A model generated the notes under the pieces. The model was not told the origin of the DNA and ran no database searches. It worked only from the letters and a program-made list of their open reading frames with translations. This document shows positions 1-9,564 of a stretch of 64,000 nucleotides of DNA, in pieces (position 1 is the first letter of the stretch; each line of letters begins with the position of its first letter). A program made the position numbers and the translations under genes. This DNA is from an uncultured Clostridia bacterium (GTDB lineage: Bacteria > Bacillota > Clostridia > Lachnospirales > Anaerotignaceae), in NCBI GenBank assembly GCA_910587735.1, contig CAJUNT010000010.1:11682-75681 (forward strand), given 5' to 3'.

Positions 1-4
1 TGAA

Positions 5-433
5 ATGACAATAGCAGACGGCTTGATTGCATTTTTGTGGTCGTTTACAGATGAGAATGGACTTTCTATCAAAAATATATTGATGGATATTGTAGAAGGC
101 AATCCAGATGTATTGTCGGTATCTCCATCCTCTGACAACACCATAAAAAGATATTTAAACGGCGATGAAGTAAGAGAGGCAAACTTTCAAGTGTTTTTGA
201 AGGCTTATACAAGCGAAAATTCTAACAGAATAAAAAATACACACTTGATAGATAAAATGAAGGAATGGATAAACAGACAAAATAAATTAAAAAATTTTCC
301 AGAAATAGGAGAATACAAAAGTTGCAGAAAAATAGAAGCAAATAACGGTATGATATACGATACAAATGAAAGTGGTGAAGGACTGTATTTGCTTCAAATA
401 AAAATAACATATTATGAAAAAATGAAAAAATAG
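5..433 (+). CDS. Phage minor tail / tail-completion protein (possibly 5'-partial)
   Basis: A 142-residue protein directly upstream of the major tail protein, where siphovirus genomes encode a tail terminator or minor tail protein. The frame stays open to the window edge and no ribosome site is visible, so the true start may lie outside the window. The sequence holds mixed alpha/beta segments and an internal NGDEVREANFQVFLKAYT stretch typical of this small phage family. No catalytic motif or signal peptide is seen. The assignment rests on gene order plus general resemblance; other small head-tail joining proteins are possible. Confidence 0.55.
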   Translation: MTIADGLIAFLWSFTDENGLSIKNILMDIVEGNPDVLSVSPSSDNTIKRYLNGDEVREANFQVFLKAYTSENSNRIKNTHLIDKMKEWINRQNKLKNFPEIGEYKSCRKIEANNGMIYDTNESGEGLYLLQIKITYYEKMKK

Positions 434-446
434 GAGTTGATAATAT

Positions 447-1055
447 ATGACAGTAGCAGAATTGATGAAAGACCGTACCATTAACCAAGCTGCAGAAGGA
501 GAAGTAACAGCAGATGATTATGTATTTGCCATAGATATATCAGATGACAAAAGGGCAGAAGTAGACGATTATGTTGTGGTACAAGAGCATACCGTTAGTG
601 TAAATGCTAGTTTTAGCCCAGATACAACAGAATCACAGTATATCCGTTCTGGAAAATCTACAACAAAAACAGGGACGCAAGAAACATATTCTATTTCTGG
701 TGACAGATATGTGGGCGACCCCGCACAAGACTTTCTTCTTTCTTACAAAATGATATATGCAAGAGGCGAAGACGCACGTATACCATATGTCAGATTTAAT
801 ATATTAAATGGCAAAGGTGTAAAAGGTATCGGAACAGTTATTGTAAATAGCGATTCCAGTGGTGACGCAGGTTCAAACAGTACTTTTAATGTGGAAATTA
901 GAAAATCTGGGGCAAATCCTCAAGAATTCCAATATGTACCTAAAACAACAGGAGGGTCAACAGGAGGAGAAGGCAGTACAGAAACTCCAGGAGGCACAGA
1001 AGAAACACAAAGCAGAACAACAACAATGAAAAAAGCAGTAAAAGAGCAAATATAA
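447..1055 (+). CDS. Major tail (tube) protein
   Basis: This 202-residue protein should polymerise into the tail tube of a long non-contractile tail. It begins MTVAELMKDRTINQAA and contains a beta-rich core with an SFSPDTTESQYIRSGKSTTK-type insert and a GDRYVGDPAQDFLLSYKM segment seen in siphovirus tube proteins. Its last ~40 residues are a T/G/S-rich low-complexity linker (TTGGSTGGEGSTETPGG) that could be a surface extension. It lies 13 bp after the upstream gene and before the Gp15 gene, the usual tail order. Confidence 0.75.
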   Translation: MTVAELMKDRTINQAAEGEVTADDYVFAIDISDDKRAEVDDYVVVQEHTVSVNASFSPDTTESQYIRSGKSTTKTGTQETYSISGDRYVGDPAQDFLLSYKMIYARGEDARIPYVRFNILNGKGVKGIGTVIVNSDSSGDAGSNSTFNVEIRKSGANPQEFQYVPKTTGGSTGGEGSTETPGGTEETQSRTTTMKKAVKEQI

Positions 1056-1081
1056 ATATCTGAATGGAATGATTTCACAAC

Positions 1082-1684
1082 ATGAGTATACTTTTAAACA
1101 GCTTTCCCACAAAAATCAATGGTTGTGCTATCCATACCGATTTTAGAGTAATGATACAATATGAAAAATTGATTAAAAATGACAATTTGTCAGAAGAACA
1201 AAAAATCAATATTGCATTGAATCGCTTTTATATAGAAAAACCTGATAATATGGAAAAGGCAATAAAGGGGCTAAATTGGTTTTATCAATGCGGAAGAACA
1301 GAAAAAACATCTAAATGTAATGGACGCAATGTAATTGCATATGACTTTACACAAGATGACTATATGATATATTCAGCATTTTATCAGAGCTATTATATTG
1401 ATTTAGAAAATACCTATATGCATTGGTGGAAATTTTCATCGTTATTGCTTTCATTGCCTAAAGATACCCTTTTTATGGAGATTGTAGGTTATCGTGTAGC
1501 AGATACAAGTGATATGCCTAAAAAAATGAAAGCATTCTATGACAAACAGAAAAAGCTATATGCTGTAAATAAAAATCATAAAAGGAAATATATGACATTA
1601 GAAGAAAGAGACGCAGCATTTCAGGCAGAAATGGATAAAAAATTTCAAAGGGTAATGTTAAGAAATAAAAAGGAGCGAAATTAA
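1082..1684 (+). CDS. Gp15-family phage protein
   Basis: This 200-residue protein matches the bacteriophage Gp15 family (Listeria phage A118 type). It has an early DFRVMIQYEKL segment, a central LNWFYQCGR motif and a long W/Y-rich helix (YMHWWKFSSLLLSLP) before a charged C-terminus. The family sits immediately before the tape measure gene and is thought to act as a tail assembly chaperone or initiator. Here it precedes the DUF6673-like gene with 0 bp spacing. The more familiar order, as recalled, is DUF6673 then Gp15, so the two genes may be swapped. Confidence 0.8.
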   Translation: MSILLNSFPTKINGCAIHTDFRVMIQYEKLIKNDNLSEEQKINIALNRFYIEKPDNMEKAIKGLNWFYQCGRTEKTSKCNGRNVIAYDFTQDDYMIYSAFYQSYYIDLENTYMHWWKFSSLLLSLPKDTLFMEIVGYRVADTSDMPKKMKAFYDKQKKLYAVNKNHKRKYMTLEERDAAFQAEMDKKFQRVMLRNKKERN

Positions 1685-2116
1685 ATGAAATTTGTATTAA
1701 ATAATAAAGAATATGAATTAGACTTGTTTGATGTAGATGTAATGGAAAACTATGAAACAGCAACATTAAACTCTGCAGAAAAAATGATTGAAATGGGCAA
1801 AAGTGAAGACAAATGTCAAAAGCTATCAGATGTGATGAAAATAGGTTGTGATATTGTATTTGATTTCTTTGATACTGTTTTTGGCAAAGGTGCGGCTGAA
1901 AATATATTTGATGGGAAAAGAAATTATAAATTGTGTTTAAAGACATATAAAGAATGCAATGAACAATATAGAAAATTTGCAGTAAAAAATTTGCCAGAAG
2001 AATTAAATCCGATACTATCCAATTTGGGAAACAAACAAAATTATATAAATGCAAGAAAGAAAAAAATGAAAAAGTATAAAGCAAAAAATGAAATGAATGT
2101 CGTACAACATTCATAA
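1685..2116 (+). CDS. DUF6673-like tail assembly protein
   Basis: The 143-residue product starts KFVLNNKEYELDLFDVDVME, like the beta-hairpin start of DUF6673 phage proteins. It continues with a conserved-looking helix containing DIVFDFFDTVFGKGAAENIF and a lysine-rich tail. It is likely a tail assembly chaperone acting on the tape measure protein. It begins at the base after the Gp15 stop codon and is preceded by AAAAAGGAGCG in the end of that gene. A strong hairpin follows it, separating it from the tape measure gene. Confidence 0.65.
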   Translation: MKFVLNNKEYELDLFDVDVMENYETATLNSAEKMIEMGKSEDKCQKLSDVMKIGCDIVFDFFDTVFGKGAAENIFDGKRNYKLCLKTYKECNEQYRKFAVKNLPEELNPILSNLGNKQNYINARKKKMKKYKAKNEMNVVQHS

Positions 2117-2153
2117 ATAACAAATGAAATATAAGAGCCAGAGCCAAAGAGCC

Positions 2154-2193
2154 AGAGCCGTAAGAGATATCATATCTTTTACGGCTCTTTTTA
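2154..2193 (+). terminator. Hairpin terminator or attenuator before the tape measure gene
   Basis: The arm AGAGCCGTAAGAGATAT pairs with ATATCTTTTACGGCTCT, giving a long stem followed by TTTTT. Two further AGAGCC copies lie just upstream (2135-2153), so alternative shorter pairings with the distal GGCTCT arm are possible. It lies inside the tail operon, so it probably lowers tape measure transcription rather than ending the operon. Confidence 0.75.
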
Positions 2194-2216
2194 ATAAAGT
2201 GTGGTGATATAAAAAT

Positions 2217-3458
2217 ATGGCAGATGGGAGTATTGTGATAGAAACAGGGCTTGATAATTCGGGGCTAGAGCAAGGCATAAAAGCAATGGAACAGGCAATG
2301 CAAAAAGCAGCGACTGAAATGCAGAATCAACTCAAAAGTTTAGGAAGTGATTCCAAAAGCAGCATGGACGCAGCAGCACAGTCTATTACGCATTTGCAAA
2401 ATGCAATACAAAATGCTGGAGCAACAGCAGGACAACAATTATCAAGTTCATTAGAACAAGTAGCACAAAATACAAGTCAAAATATTGATACGATAAGCAA
2501 TTCTTTGCAGGATATGACAGAGCAGGCTGGGCAAGCTGGTGAAGAATTATCACAAAATATAGGGGATTCTCTGGGAAATGTAGGAGATACCATAAATGAA
2601 AATGTGAGAGAACCCCTTGAAGAACTAGGAGATACATTAGGTGGATTAGATGACAGTCTAGACGGTTTAGGAGATGGATTAACAGAACCTCTTGAAGATT
2701 TACCCAAGCCATTAGATGATGTGGAAAGTGGTTTAGTGCATATACGAGATGGCATAGAGGACATTGAAAGAATCAGTCCGCAAGCGTTCGGTAGAACGGT
2801 TGGAGATATTGACAACATGGACAGGGAACTGAAAGAGGCTGAAAAAAGTGCAGAAAGAGTAAAAGAGACTTTTTCAAAACTGGGTAGTCATGTTGCTGAC
2901 GCTATGAAAAAAGCAGGTGCCGCAGCTACTGCAGCATTTGGTGTAGCGGTAGGCGCAGCTGTAAAAGTAGGTACTGATTTTGAAAGCGGTATGTCACAGG
3001 TAGCTGCCACTATGGGCATTACAGTAGATGAAATTGCAGCAGGCAGTCAAGAATTTGAATCGCTCTCACAAGCTGCAAAAAATGCAGGTGCAACAACACA
3101 ATTTAGTGCAACACAAGCAAGTGAAGCATTAAACTATTTAGCTTTAGCAGGGTATGACGCACAAAAATCTATTACAGCATTACCTACTGTACTGAATTTA
3201 GCTGCTGCAGGCGGTATTGATTTGGGTTATGCCTCTGATATGGTTACTGACAGTATGTCGGCATTAGGATTAAGCACAAACCAGTTAGAAGGGTTTGTTG
3301 ACCAGCTTGCTAAGACATCACAAAAGTCGAATACTAATATTGCACAACTGGGTGAAGGTATATTGACAGTTGGTGGTACTGCAAAAGATTTAGCAGGCGG
3401 TACAGTAGAATTAAATACAGCGTTAGGTATATTAGCAGATAATGGTATTAAAGGGGCT
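2217..3458 (+). CDS. Tape measure protein, exon 1 (residues 1-414)
   Basis: Exon 1 encodes a long alpha-helical N-terminus rich in Q, N and L heptads, then the conserved TP901-type tape measure domain. That domain includes GTDFESGMSQVAATMGI, LSQAAKNAGATTQFSATQAS and LGILADNGIKGA. The frame runs on into the intron and stops at 3476, which would give a truncated 419-residue product. The family usually continues NGIKGAEGGTALRNVILSLSAP, which is restored exactly by joining 3458 to 3801. The spliced protein is 1713 residues and sets tail length. The start is ATG at 2217 with GTGGTGA upstream. Confidence 0.88.
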
Positions 3459-3800
3459 AAACTTTTGGTCGCTTAGATAGAAATATCTTTGAATAATAAT
3501 TTGGTGAATTCGGTGAAACCTAAATGATTAATTGCAGATAATGGTATAAAAGGCAAATATATAAATACTAAAAAACCAGCAACAGTTTTTGCAATTAATA
3601 ATATGGCAATACCGAGCCAAGCCAATTACGAAAGTATTGGAAGGTGTAGAGACTAGATATAGTAGGCTAAGTCAATAAGATATGCTGAACTATCCACGAG
3701 AGCCAAACATCTGAACAAGTTATGTTGAAGATGAAGATATAGTCCAACTCTTAGCGAAAGCTAAGTTCTAGTATAAAGAGACTAGACAATGAAGTATTAG
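3459..3800 (+). ncRNA. Group I self-splicing intron in the tape measure gene
   Basis: This 342-nt insert carries group I core elements: CCGAGCCAAGCC (3612-3623), an R-like element GTGTAGAGACTAGAT (3644-3658) and an S-like element GAAGATATAGTCC (3733-3745), with GACTA/TAGTC able to form P7. The 5' exon ends in U. Exon AAGGGGCT (3451-3458) pairs with GGTCGCTT (3467-3474) as P1 with the expected U.G at the splice site. CTTTT (3462-3466) pairs with the first 3' exon bases GAAGG as P10. The intron ends in G at 3800. It holds no homing endonuclease. Splicing restores the reading frame precisely. Confidence 0.9.
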
Positions 3801-6800
3801 GAAGGTGGAACGGCGTTAAGAAACGTCATATTGTCATTATCAGCTCCAACGGATATAGCAAAAAAAGCTATGGAAGAATTAGGGCTTGAAGTATTTGACG
3901 CAAATGGAAAATTACGCCCATTAAATGAAACATTTCAAGATTTAAACGGCAAGTTAGGCGAAATGTCTGACGAAGATAGAATCAACGTGTTAAATACCAT
4001 GTTTAATAAAGTTGACTTGAAGTCAGTCAACGCTTTGCTTGCTAACAGTGGTGAACGGTTTGACGAATTAAGCGGGTACATTAGAGATTCTGCTGGTGCA
4101 GCGGAAGATATGGCTAAAACCATGAACGACAATTTAAAAGGCAAGCTGACAATATTGGGCAGTGCTTTAGAAGGCTTAGGAATTGAGATGTATGAAGAAT
4201 TCCAACAGCCTTTGAAAGAAGCAGCAGAGACAGCAATTAAAAGTGTAGATTCTATTAGTGCAAGTTTGAAAAATGGCAAACTTTCTGAAAGCATGGCAAG
4301 TGTAGCAAGAGGTATCGGTACGATTGTATCAAAAGTGGCAGAACTTGCTATTGGTGCATTGCCTAAACTGATAGATGGCTTTGCATTTCTGGTAGACCAT
4401 GCCAAGTTATTAGGTACTGTTTTGGCAAGTACAGCAGGCGCTGTTGTCACATTCAAAAGTACAATGCTTATCAATGATATTGTGAAAAGCTGGAACGCAG
4501 CAGCAACAGCAGCTAGAATGTTCGGGGCTGGTATGACATCATCATTGACAGGTACGCAGGCAGTTGTTGGCGCACTAAAGGGTAATATCAGTAAATTAGG
4601 TGCTGTTACGGCAGCATTGGGCGGTCCTATGGGTGTTGCAGCGTTGGCGGTTGCTGGTGTGACCGCTGGACTGATTGCTTTATCATTAGCAACAGATAAA
4701 GTAGCCAAAGCTGAAAAAGAAGAAAAAGAAGCTAGAGAAAAACTTATAAAAAGCGTTGAACTTGAAAACGAAAAAATTGAAGAAATTAAAAAAACAAAAG
4801 AAGAATCTCTTAGTATAGCTGAAAATGAGATTAGTACTGTAGAAAATCAAATAAAAGTTCTAGAAAATTTGGTTGATGCTAATGGAAAAGTAAAAGAAGG
4901 TCAAGAAGGTAGAGCGAAAGTTCTTGCTGATGAAATTAACAGCGTAATTCCTAATGCAATTACGCTAAGTGAAAAAGAAGGTGACACTTATCTAACTACA
5001 GCAGAAAATTTAGAAAAGCTGATTAAACAAAAGAGAATCAATGCAGTATTAAGTGCAGGAGAAGAAGCTTATACACAAGCATTAAAAGAAAGACCAGCTT
5101 TATTAGAAAATTTAACTAAGGTTAGTCAAGACTATAATGAAGCATTAGAAGAAGTTGAAACAATACAGAATAGACTTAATAATTTAGGTCCTTCTCCGCT
5201 TATAGGAGAAAAACGAAAACTAGAATCTGATTTAAGGGCTGCAAAAGATGTTGTTGAAGAATTAAAAAGCACATTAGATGAAACAACAGAGGCTTTTAAT
5301 GAAAATGAGAAAAGTATTTCTAATTATGTTGATATGTCAACAGCAGTAGCAGAAGAAAATACAGAAAAAATAGATGAAATATTACAAGGACAATTAGACT
5401 CATTAAAACAATATGGAGCAGATAGTAAAGAAGAATCACAGAAACAATATGATGAAGCCGTTGCCCAAAGACAGGCAGCAGAATCAGCATTTAAAGATAT
5501 TAATGATGTATCAGCACAAGAATATTTATCTAGTTTAAAAAATAAGGAAGCAAATGCAAAGGCTATTAGAGATAATGCCTATGCTGAAGCTGAACAAGCA
5601 AGCAGAGCCGCAGGAGAGGCGCAAGTTGTAGCAATGGCTGATGGCATAAATGGGCAGGTTGAAGCGATGAAAGCTGCTGCATTAAGAATAAGAGATGAAG
5701 CAATAGAAACTGTTAAAGGAATACAAGAAAAAATGCTGGAATCTGGTAAAAATGCTGCATTAGGTTTTGCTAATGGTTTAAAAGACAGTACGAGTATCAA
5801 TAGTATAATTAACAATGCTATGTCATTGGGTAGTATAGCTATTACATATTTGAATAAATCATTAGATGAGCGTAGCCCTTCCAAAGAAACAGAAAAATCT
5901 GGTAAATACTTTGACGAAGGTATGGCGATAGGCATAGAAAAGAATAAAGGTTCGGTTATTGAGAGTGTAGAAGACCTTACAGAAAGTTCTTTAGCTACAG
6001 CTAGGGAGCAAGCAGAAGAATACAAAGATATAGGCGATTTGTTCGGTGAAAATTACTTAGCTGGATTAGAAGAAAAACTTGATACTACAACAGAATTGAT
6101 TGAAAAAAATACAGACAAGACCATAAAGGCATACGAAAAAGCAATAGATGAAGAAACAGAATCAGTAATTCAAAGAAGAGAAGAACAAACAAACGCTGAA
6201 GTTGAGAAATTACAAGAACAAATAGCAACGCTGAAAGATGTCAAAGATAAAGGGCAAAAAGAGGCAAATAAGGCAGAAATAAAAGAATATGAAGACCAAA
6301 TAAAGCGTTTAAAGGATAGTTCTAAAAAAGATATAGCAAGAATTAAAGATGAAGCAAAAGAGAAAAAAGACGCATACAAAAAAGGTATGCAGGAAATCGA
6401 AAAAGCTGGGCTTGATGTTATCAAAAAAGCTACTAATGATATTGAAAAGGAATACGAAAGCCGAAAAGACAGCATTGTAGAAGAATATCAAAGTCAGAAA
6501 GACGCAATATTGTCTTTGCAAGATGATTTATACTCTAAAGTATCAGAATACGGTGAACTGTTTCATTATGATGATGAAACGGGCGAAATGGTATTGAATG
6601 ACATTGAAAAAATAAATGCTGAAAAGGATAAGTTTTTAGATTTAATTGAAGATTTAAAACAAGCAGGATTTTCTAGTGTTTCACTAAAAGAAATATTAGA
6701 CCTTGGTGTAGAAGAAGGCATTGCCTATATAGAGGAATTAAAAAGAAAATATGGCACTGGTGAGAGATTAGAAAATTATGCAAGTTCTTTGGACGAAAGA

Positions 6801-7700
6801 AGAAAACAAGAAGAACAAAGAGTACAAAAAATATTGGAGGAAGATTTAAAAGCAATAGATACCTCATTCAATCAAGCAATGGATAAATTAGCAGATGATA
6901 TGCAAAAAGTTACAGAAGAAACACTACATCGTTATATCAGTGAATTTGCTACTATTTATCCAGAAAAATATGCCGAATTGATACAATTAGACCCTGAATT
7001 CTTTAACAATATGTTAAATACTCTAAATGCTGAAATATTAGGGAATTTAACAGAACAAGAAGGCGTTGTTGTCCCTATTAAGGCAGAAGCGGAAAACTTC
7101 CCGGAAAAGGTAACGGAACAGATACCAGGTATACAAGAAGCAGGTTCGGAAGCCACTGTTGCACTTGGGGAGCAGATAGGAAAAGACGGCAAAAAGGTTG
7201 TAACGGAGGCGGACGACGTTGGAGAGGACACTGTAAGGGCATTAGAAAGCCACGAGCCGGAATTTCAACAAATAGGCGAGGAATACATGGACAGGCTGAT
7301 AGCTGGTATGCAAAGCAAATGGGATACTGCTGTTAATGTGGCACATGAAATTGCAGAAAGTCTAAAAAATGAATTAGAAGATGTTGCAAGTTTTTCTATG
7401 AGAGATACAGATGACGCTATGTCAGCAAGGAGTTTGATGGAAAGTGTAGAGCCTGCAATGATAAGCCGACTATATAACAGTATGGTTGACAGTATCGGTT
7501 TTTATCAAAGTAGATTAGCAGCAGCAAGCACAAGCTATATTACCAATAATTCTTCTAGCAGAGTAGAGAACAACATGGGAGATGTGAATTTTAACATTGC
7601 CGAAGTGAAGGGCGAAAATGCTGACAGAAGTATCAGCAAAATGATGGAACAGGCTGAATTTTATAGAAGGCAAAAACGACTGGCGGTAGGGGTGAAATAG
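3801..7700 (+). CDS. Tape measure protein, exon 2 (residues 415-1713)
   Basis: Exon 2 opens EGGTALRNVILSLSAPTD, completing the conserved tape measure motif. A TTG at 3831 gives a 1289-residue open frame, but the codons from 3801 are in frame and are joined by splicing. A hydrophobic Ala/Gly/Val segment around AAVAGVTAGLIAL-type sequence (4580-4700) may be the membrane-inserting part. It is followed by a very long charged coiled coil and a C-terminal structured end with SMRDTDDAMSARSLMESVEP. The gene ends 1 bp before the Dit gene. Confidence 0.9.
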   Translation, partial: EGGTALRNVILSLSAPTDIAKKAMEELGLEVFDANGKLRPLNETFQDLNGKLGEMSDEDRINVLNTMFNKVDLKSVNALLANSGERFDELSGYIRDSAGAAEDMAKTMNDNLKGKLTILGSALEGLGIEMYEEFQQPLKEAAETAIKSVDSISASLKNGKLSESMASVARGIGTIVSKVAELAIGALPKLIDGFAFLVDHAKLLGTVLASTAGAVVTFKSTMLINDIVKSWNAAATAARMFGAGMTSSLTGTQAVVGALKGNISKLGAVTAALGGPMGVAALAVAGVTAGLIALSLATDKVAKAEKEEKEAREKLIKSVELENEKIEEIKKTKEESLSIAENEISTVENQIKVLENLVDANGKVKEGQEGRAKVLADEINSVIPNAITLSEKEGDTYLTTAENLEKLIKQKRINAVLSAGEEAYTQALKERPALLENLTKVSQDYNEALEEVETIQNRLNNLGPSPLIGEKRKLESDLRAAKDVVEELKSTLDETTEAFNENEKSISNYVDMSTAVAEENTEKIDEILQGQLDSLKQYGADSKEESQKQYDEAVAQRQAAESAFKDINDVSAQEYLSSLKNKEANAKAIRDNAYAEAEQASRAAGEAQVVAMADGINGQVEAMKAAALRIRDEAIETVKGIQEKMLESGKNAALGFANGLKDSTSINSIINNAMSLGSIAITYLNKSLDERSPSKETEKSGKYFDEGMAIGIEKNKGSVIESVEDLTESSLATAREQAEEYKDIGDLFGENYLAGLEEKLDTTTELIEKNTDKTIKAYEKAIDEETESVIQRREEQTNAEVEKLQEQIATLKDVKDKGQKEANKAEIKEYEDQIKRLKDSSKKDIARIKDEAKEKKDAYKKGMQEIEKAGLDVIKKATNDIEKEYESRKDSIVEEYQSQKDAILSLQDDLYSKVSEYGELFHYDDETGEMVLNDIEKINAEKDKFLDLIEDLKQAGFSSVSLKEILDLGVEEGIAYIEELKRKYGTGERLENYASSLDERRKQEEQRVQKILEEDLKAIDTSFNQAMDKLADDMQKVTEETLHRYISEFATIYPEKYAELIQLDPEFFNNMLNTLNAEILGNLTEQEGVVVPIKAEAENFPEKVTEQIPGIQEAGSEATVALGEQIGKDGKKVVTEADDVGEDTVRALESHEPEFQQIGEEYMDRLIAGMQSKWDTAVNVAHEIAESLKNELEDVASFSMRDTDDAMSARSLMESVEPAMISRLYNSMVDSIGFYQSRLAAASTSYITNNSSSRVENNMGDVNFNIAEVKGENADRSISKMMEQAEFYRRQKRLAVGVK

Positions 7701-7701
7701 C

Positions 7702-8418
7702 ATGAGATTCAAACAAAGTACAGAACCATATTTCATATTTAAAGGTATCAACAGCAAAAGTATGAGGCTGTTGATATCCTCTATGCCCAATATCATAAAG
7801 CCTAAAAGACGTACCACAACAATCACCATACCTGGCAGAAATGGCAGTGAAACAGAAGACAGTGGTACATATGAAGGCTATACGCTTTCTGTGGGGTGCG
7901 GTGTAGAGAATATCACACAAGCTGAACTTGACAAGCTATGGGAATGGCTGGACGGTTCAGGAGATTTGATACTCTCTACAGAACCATCAAAAGTATACAA
8001 GGCTAGAATAGATAGCAATATAACGCTTAGTGATATGTATTGGGTGTTCCAAAATTTTTTAATACAGTTTGATGTAGAGCCTTTTAAGTATTCTGTTAAT
8101 GCAGCAAATGACTTTAGGGTTATGACACAAAATGGCACATTATACAACAAGGGTACTTATTATTCAGAACCCATTATAAAGTTGTATGGTTCAGGTACAT
8201 TGAGTATTAATATAAACGGTACAGATTACAGTTGCAGAAATGTAAGCGACTATGTGACAATTAATTCCCCTATGCAAATGGTGTATAGAAATGGTGTTAA
8301 TATGAACAGTCAATATTTAGCTAGAAAATTTCCTACATTATTAATAGGGGAAAATACTATTTATTTTTCAAGTAATGTTACAAAGATAGAAATAAAACCT
8401 AATTGGAGGTGGTTATAA
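7702..8418 (+). CDS. Distal tail protein (Dit, siphovirus tail family)
   Basis: The 238-residue product belongs to the phage tail family that forms the hexameric hub ring joining tail tube and baseplate. Diagnostic features are the N-terminal segment ending IPGRNGSETEDSGTYEGYTL, then WEWLDGSGDLILSTEPSKVYKAR, and a C-terminal galectin-like half closing with NTIYFSSNVTKIEIKPNWRWL. It follows the tape measure gene by one base, the normal position. No receptor-binding insertion is evident. Confidence 0.88.
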   Translation: MRFKQSTEPYFIFKGINSKSMRLLISSMPNIIKPKRRTTTITIPGRNGSETEDSGTYEGYTLSVGCGVENITQAELDKLWEWLDGSGDLILSTEPSKVYKARIDSNITLSDMYWVFQNFLIQFDVEPFKYSVNAANDFRVMTQNGTLYNKGTYYSEPIIKLYGSGTLSININGTDYSCRNVSDYVTINSPMQMVYRNGVNMNSQYLARKFPTLLIGENTIYFSSNVTKIEIKPNWRWL

Positions 8419-9240
8419 TTGGCTAAGACATATAATGTTATGAAAATAAATGTAAAAGATGAAATAACGGATATCATAGTTGCAAAGCAGAACGATGTAG
8501 ATAGCCATTTTTTAGATGTATATTTCAGAGATAACGGTGTCCCTATAGACTTGACAGGGCATGAAGTTAGAATATATGGCAGAAAGCCAGACGGCACAAG
8601 TTTTTTTAATGATGGTGAAATTACAGACGCTGTAAATGGGCGGTGTCAGTTCCCTCTTACCAGTCAAGCACTTGCTGCTATTGGAAAATTGGAAGTAGAA
8701 CTTTCAATATGGGAGAATAACGACAGGATATTAACAACGCAAACATTTATAGTATTTGTGACGGAAAAAATACGAAATGATAATGGTATAGAAAGTAGTA
8801 ACGAATTTGGTGCATTGGTGATACTGTATCAAAAACTATATGATTTTATTGCTGATGTGACAGAACTGTTGAATTTGGTGGGACAGCCAGCAGATACAGG
8901 CGGTACAACATTAGAAGGTACTGTTATGGCAAAGATAAATAGATTGATGAGTGTTGCTGGTGTAGATAATGCTTGGAAAATAAAGAGCTTGCAACATGGT
9001 GAAGTAGATATAGGAAATACTGGTAAAGATACTATGCCAAGATATATTACAGTAAATAGTGTTAATGTTGAAAAATCTATACTTTGGTCATTTTTTCTTA
9101 AAAACAAATCATATATTAGTGCTGGTGGTGCGATTATACGAGAAAATCCAACATTGATTAATCATAATACAATTAGACAATATCCTTGTCTGTATAGTAA
9201 TTGTAATGGATTTTATTATTATTTATTAGAATTTGAATAA
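8419..9240 (+). CDS. Phage baseplate upper protein, BppU-like N-terminus
   Basis: The start is TTG, adjacent to the Dit stop, with GGAGGTGG upstream. Residues 1-130 form the BppU-type immunoglobulin-like fold (VDSHFLDVYFRDNGVPIDLTGHEVRIYGRKPDG and FPLTSQALAAIGKLEVELSIW). A helical stretch, a short GTTLEGTVMAKINRL segment and a C-terminal domain of about 80 residues follow. The C-terminal domain is not recognised and may contact the host surface. At 273 residues it is shorter than most BppU proteins with fibre domains. Confidence 0.8.
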   Translation: MAKTYNVMKINVKDEITDIIVAKQNDVDSHFLDVYFRDNGVPIDLTGHEVRIYGRKPDGTSFFNDGEITDAVNGRCQFPLTSQALAAIGKLEVELSIWENNDRILTTQTFIVFVTEKIRNDNGIESSNEFGALVILYQKLYDFIADVTELLNLVGQPADTGGTTLEGTVMAKINRLMSVAGVDNAWKIKSLQHGEVDIGNTGKDTMPRYITVNSVNVEKSILWSFFLKNKSYISAGGAIIRENPTLINHNTIRQYPCLYSNCNGFYYYLLEFE

Positions 9241-9254
9241 AGGGAGGTTTTACA

Positions 9255-9563
9255 ATGAGATATGCGCAAATTGATGAAAATGGTGTTTGTTTTGCAGATT
9301 CCTATTTATCGGGTGAAGTTCATGCGGATAACATGATACCATTAGCAGAAAATGAGATTTCACCATTAGGCAAAAAATACGACAATGGTATATGGATAGA
9401 AGTGGAACAACCACAAGTACCACAACCAGAAAGCGATACCGAAATCATTATGCAGGCTATAACAGATTTAGAATTGCAAGGGATAGAAGCACAACGACAA
9501 AATGAATTATTAGCACAGCAAATAACAGATATAGAATTGATGATGTTAGAAAGGGGAATCTAA
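9255..9563 (+). CDS. Small phage tail-region protein with C-terminal helix
   Basis: This 102-residue protein has a short beta-rich N-terminus (MRYAQIDENGVCFADSYL), a proline-rich linker (QPQVPQPES) and a C-terminal helix of I/L/Q heptads. Such proteins commonly sit between the baseplate gene and XkdX in Clostridia phages and are often called XkdW-like. A strong GGGAGG site precedes the ATG. The role is unknown; the helix suggests assembly onto another tail component. Confidence 0.6.
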   Translation: MRYAQIDENGVCFADSYLSGEVHADNMIPLAENEISPLGKKYDNGIWIEVEQPQVPQPESDTEIIMQAITDLELQGIEAQRQNELLAQQITDIELMMLERGI

Positions 9564-9564
9564 T

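Noticed and set aside
3831..7700. Independent 1289-residue tape measure gene starting at TTG 3831
   Set aside because: The reading frame is open and conserved from 3801, and no ribosome site precedes TTG 3831. The group I intron explains the split.
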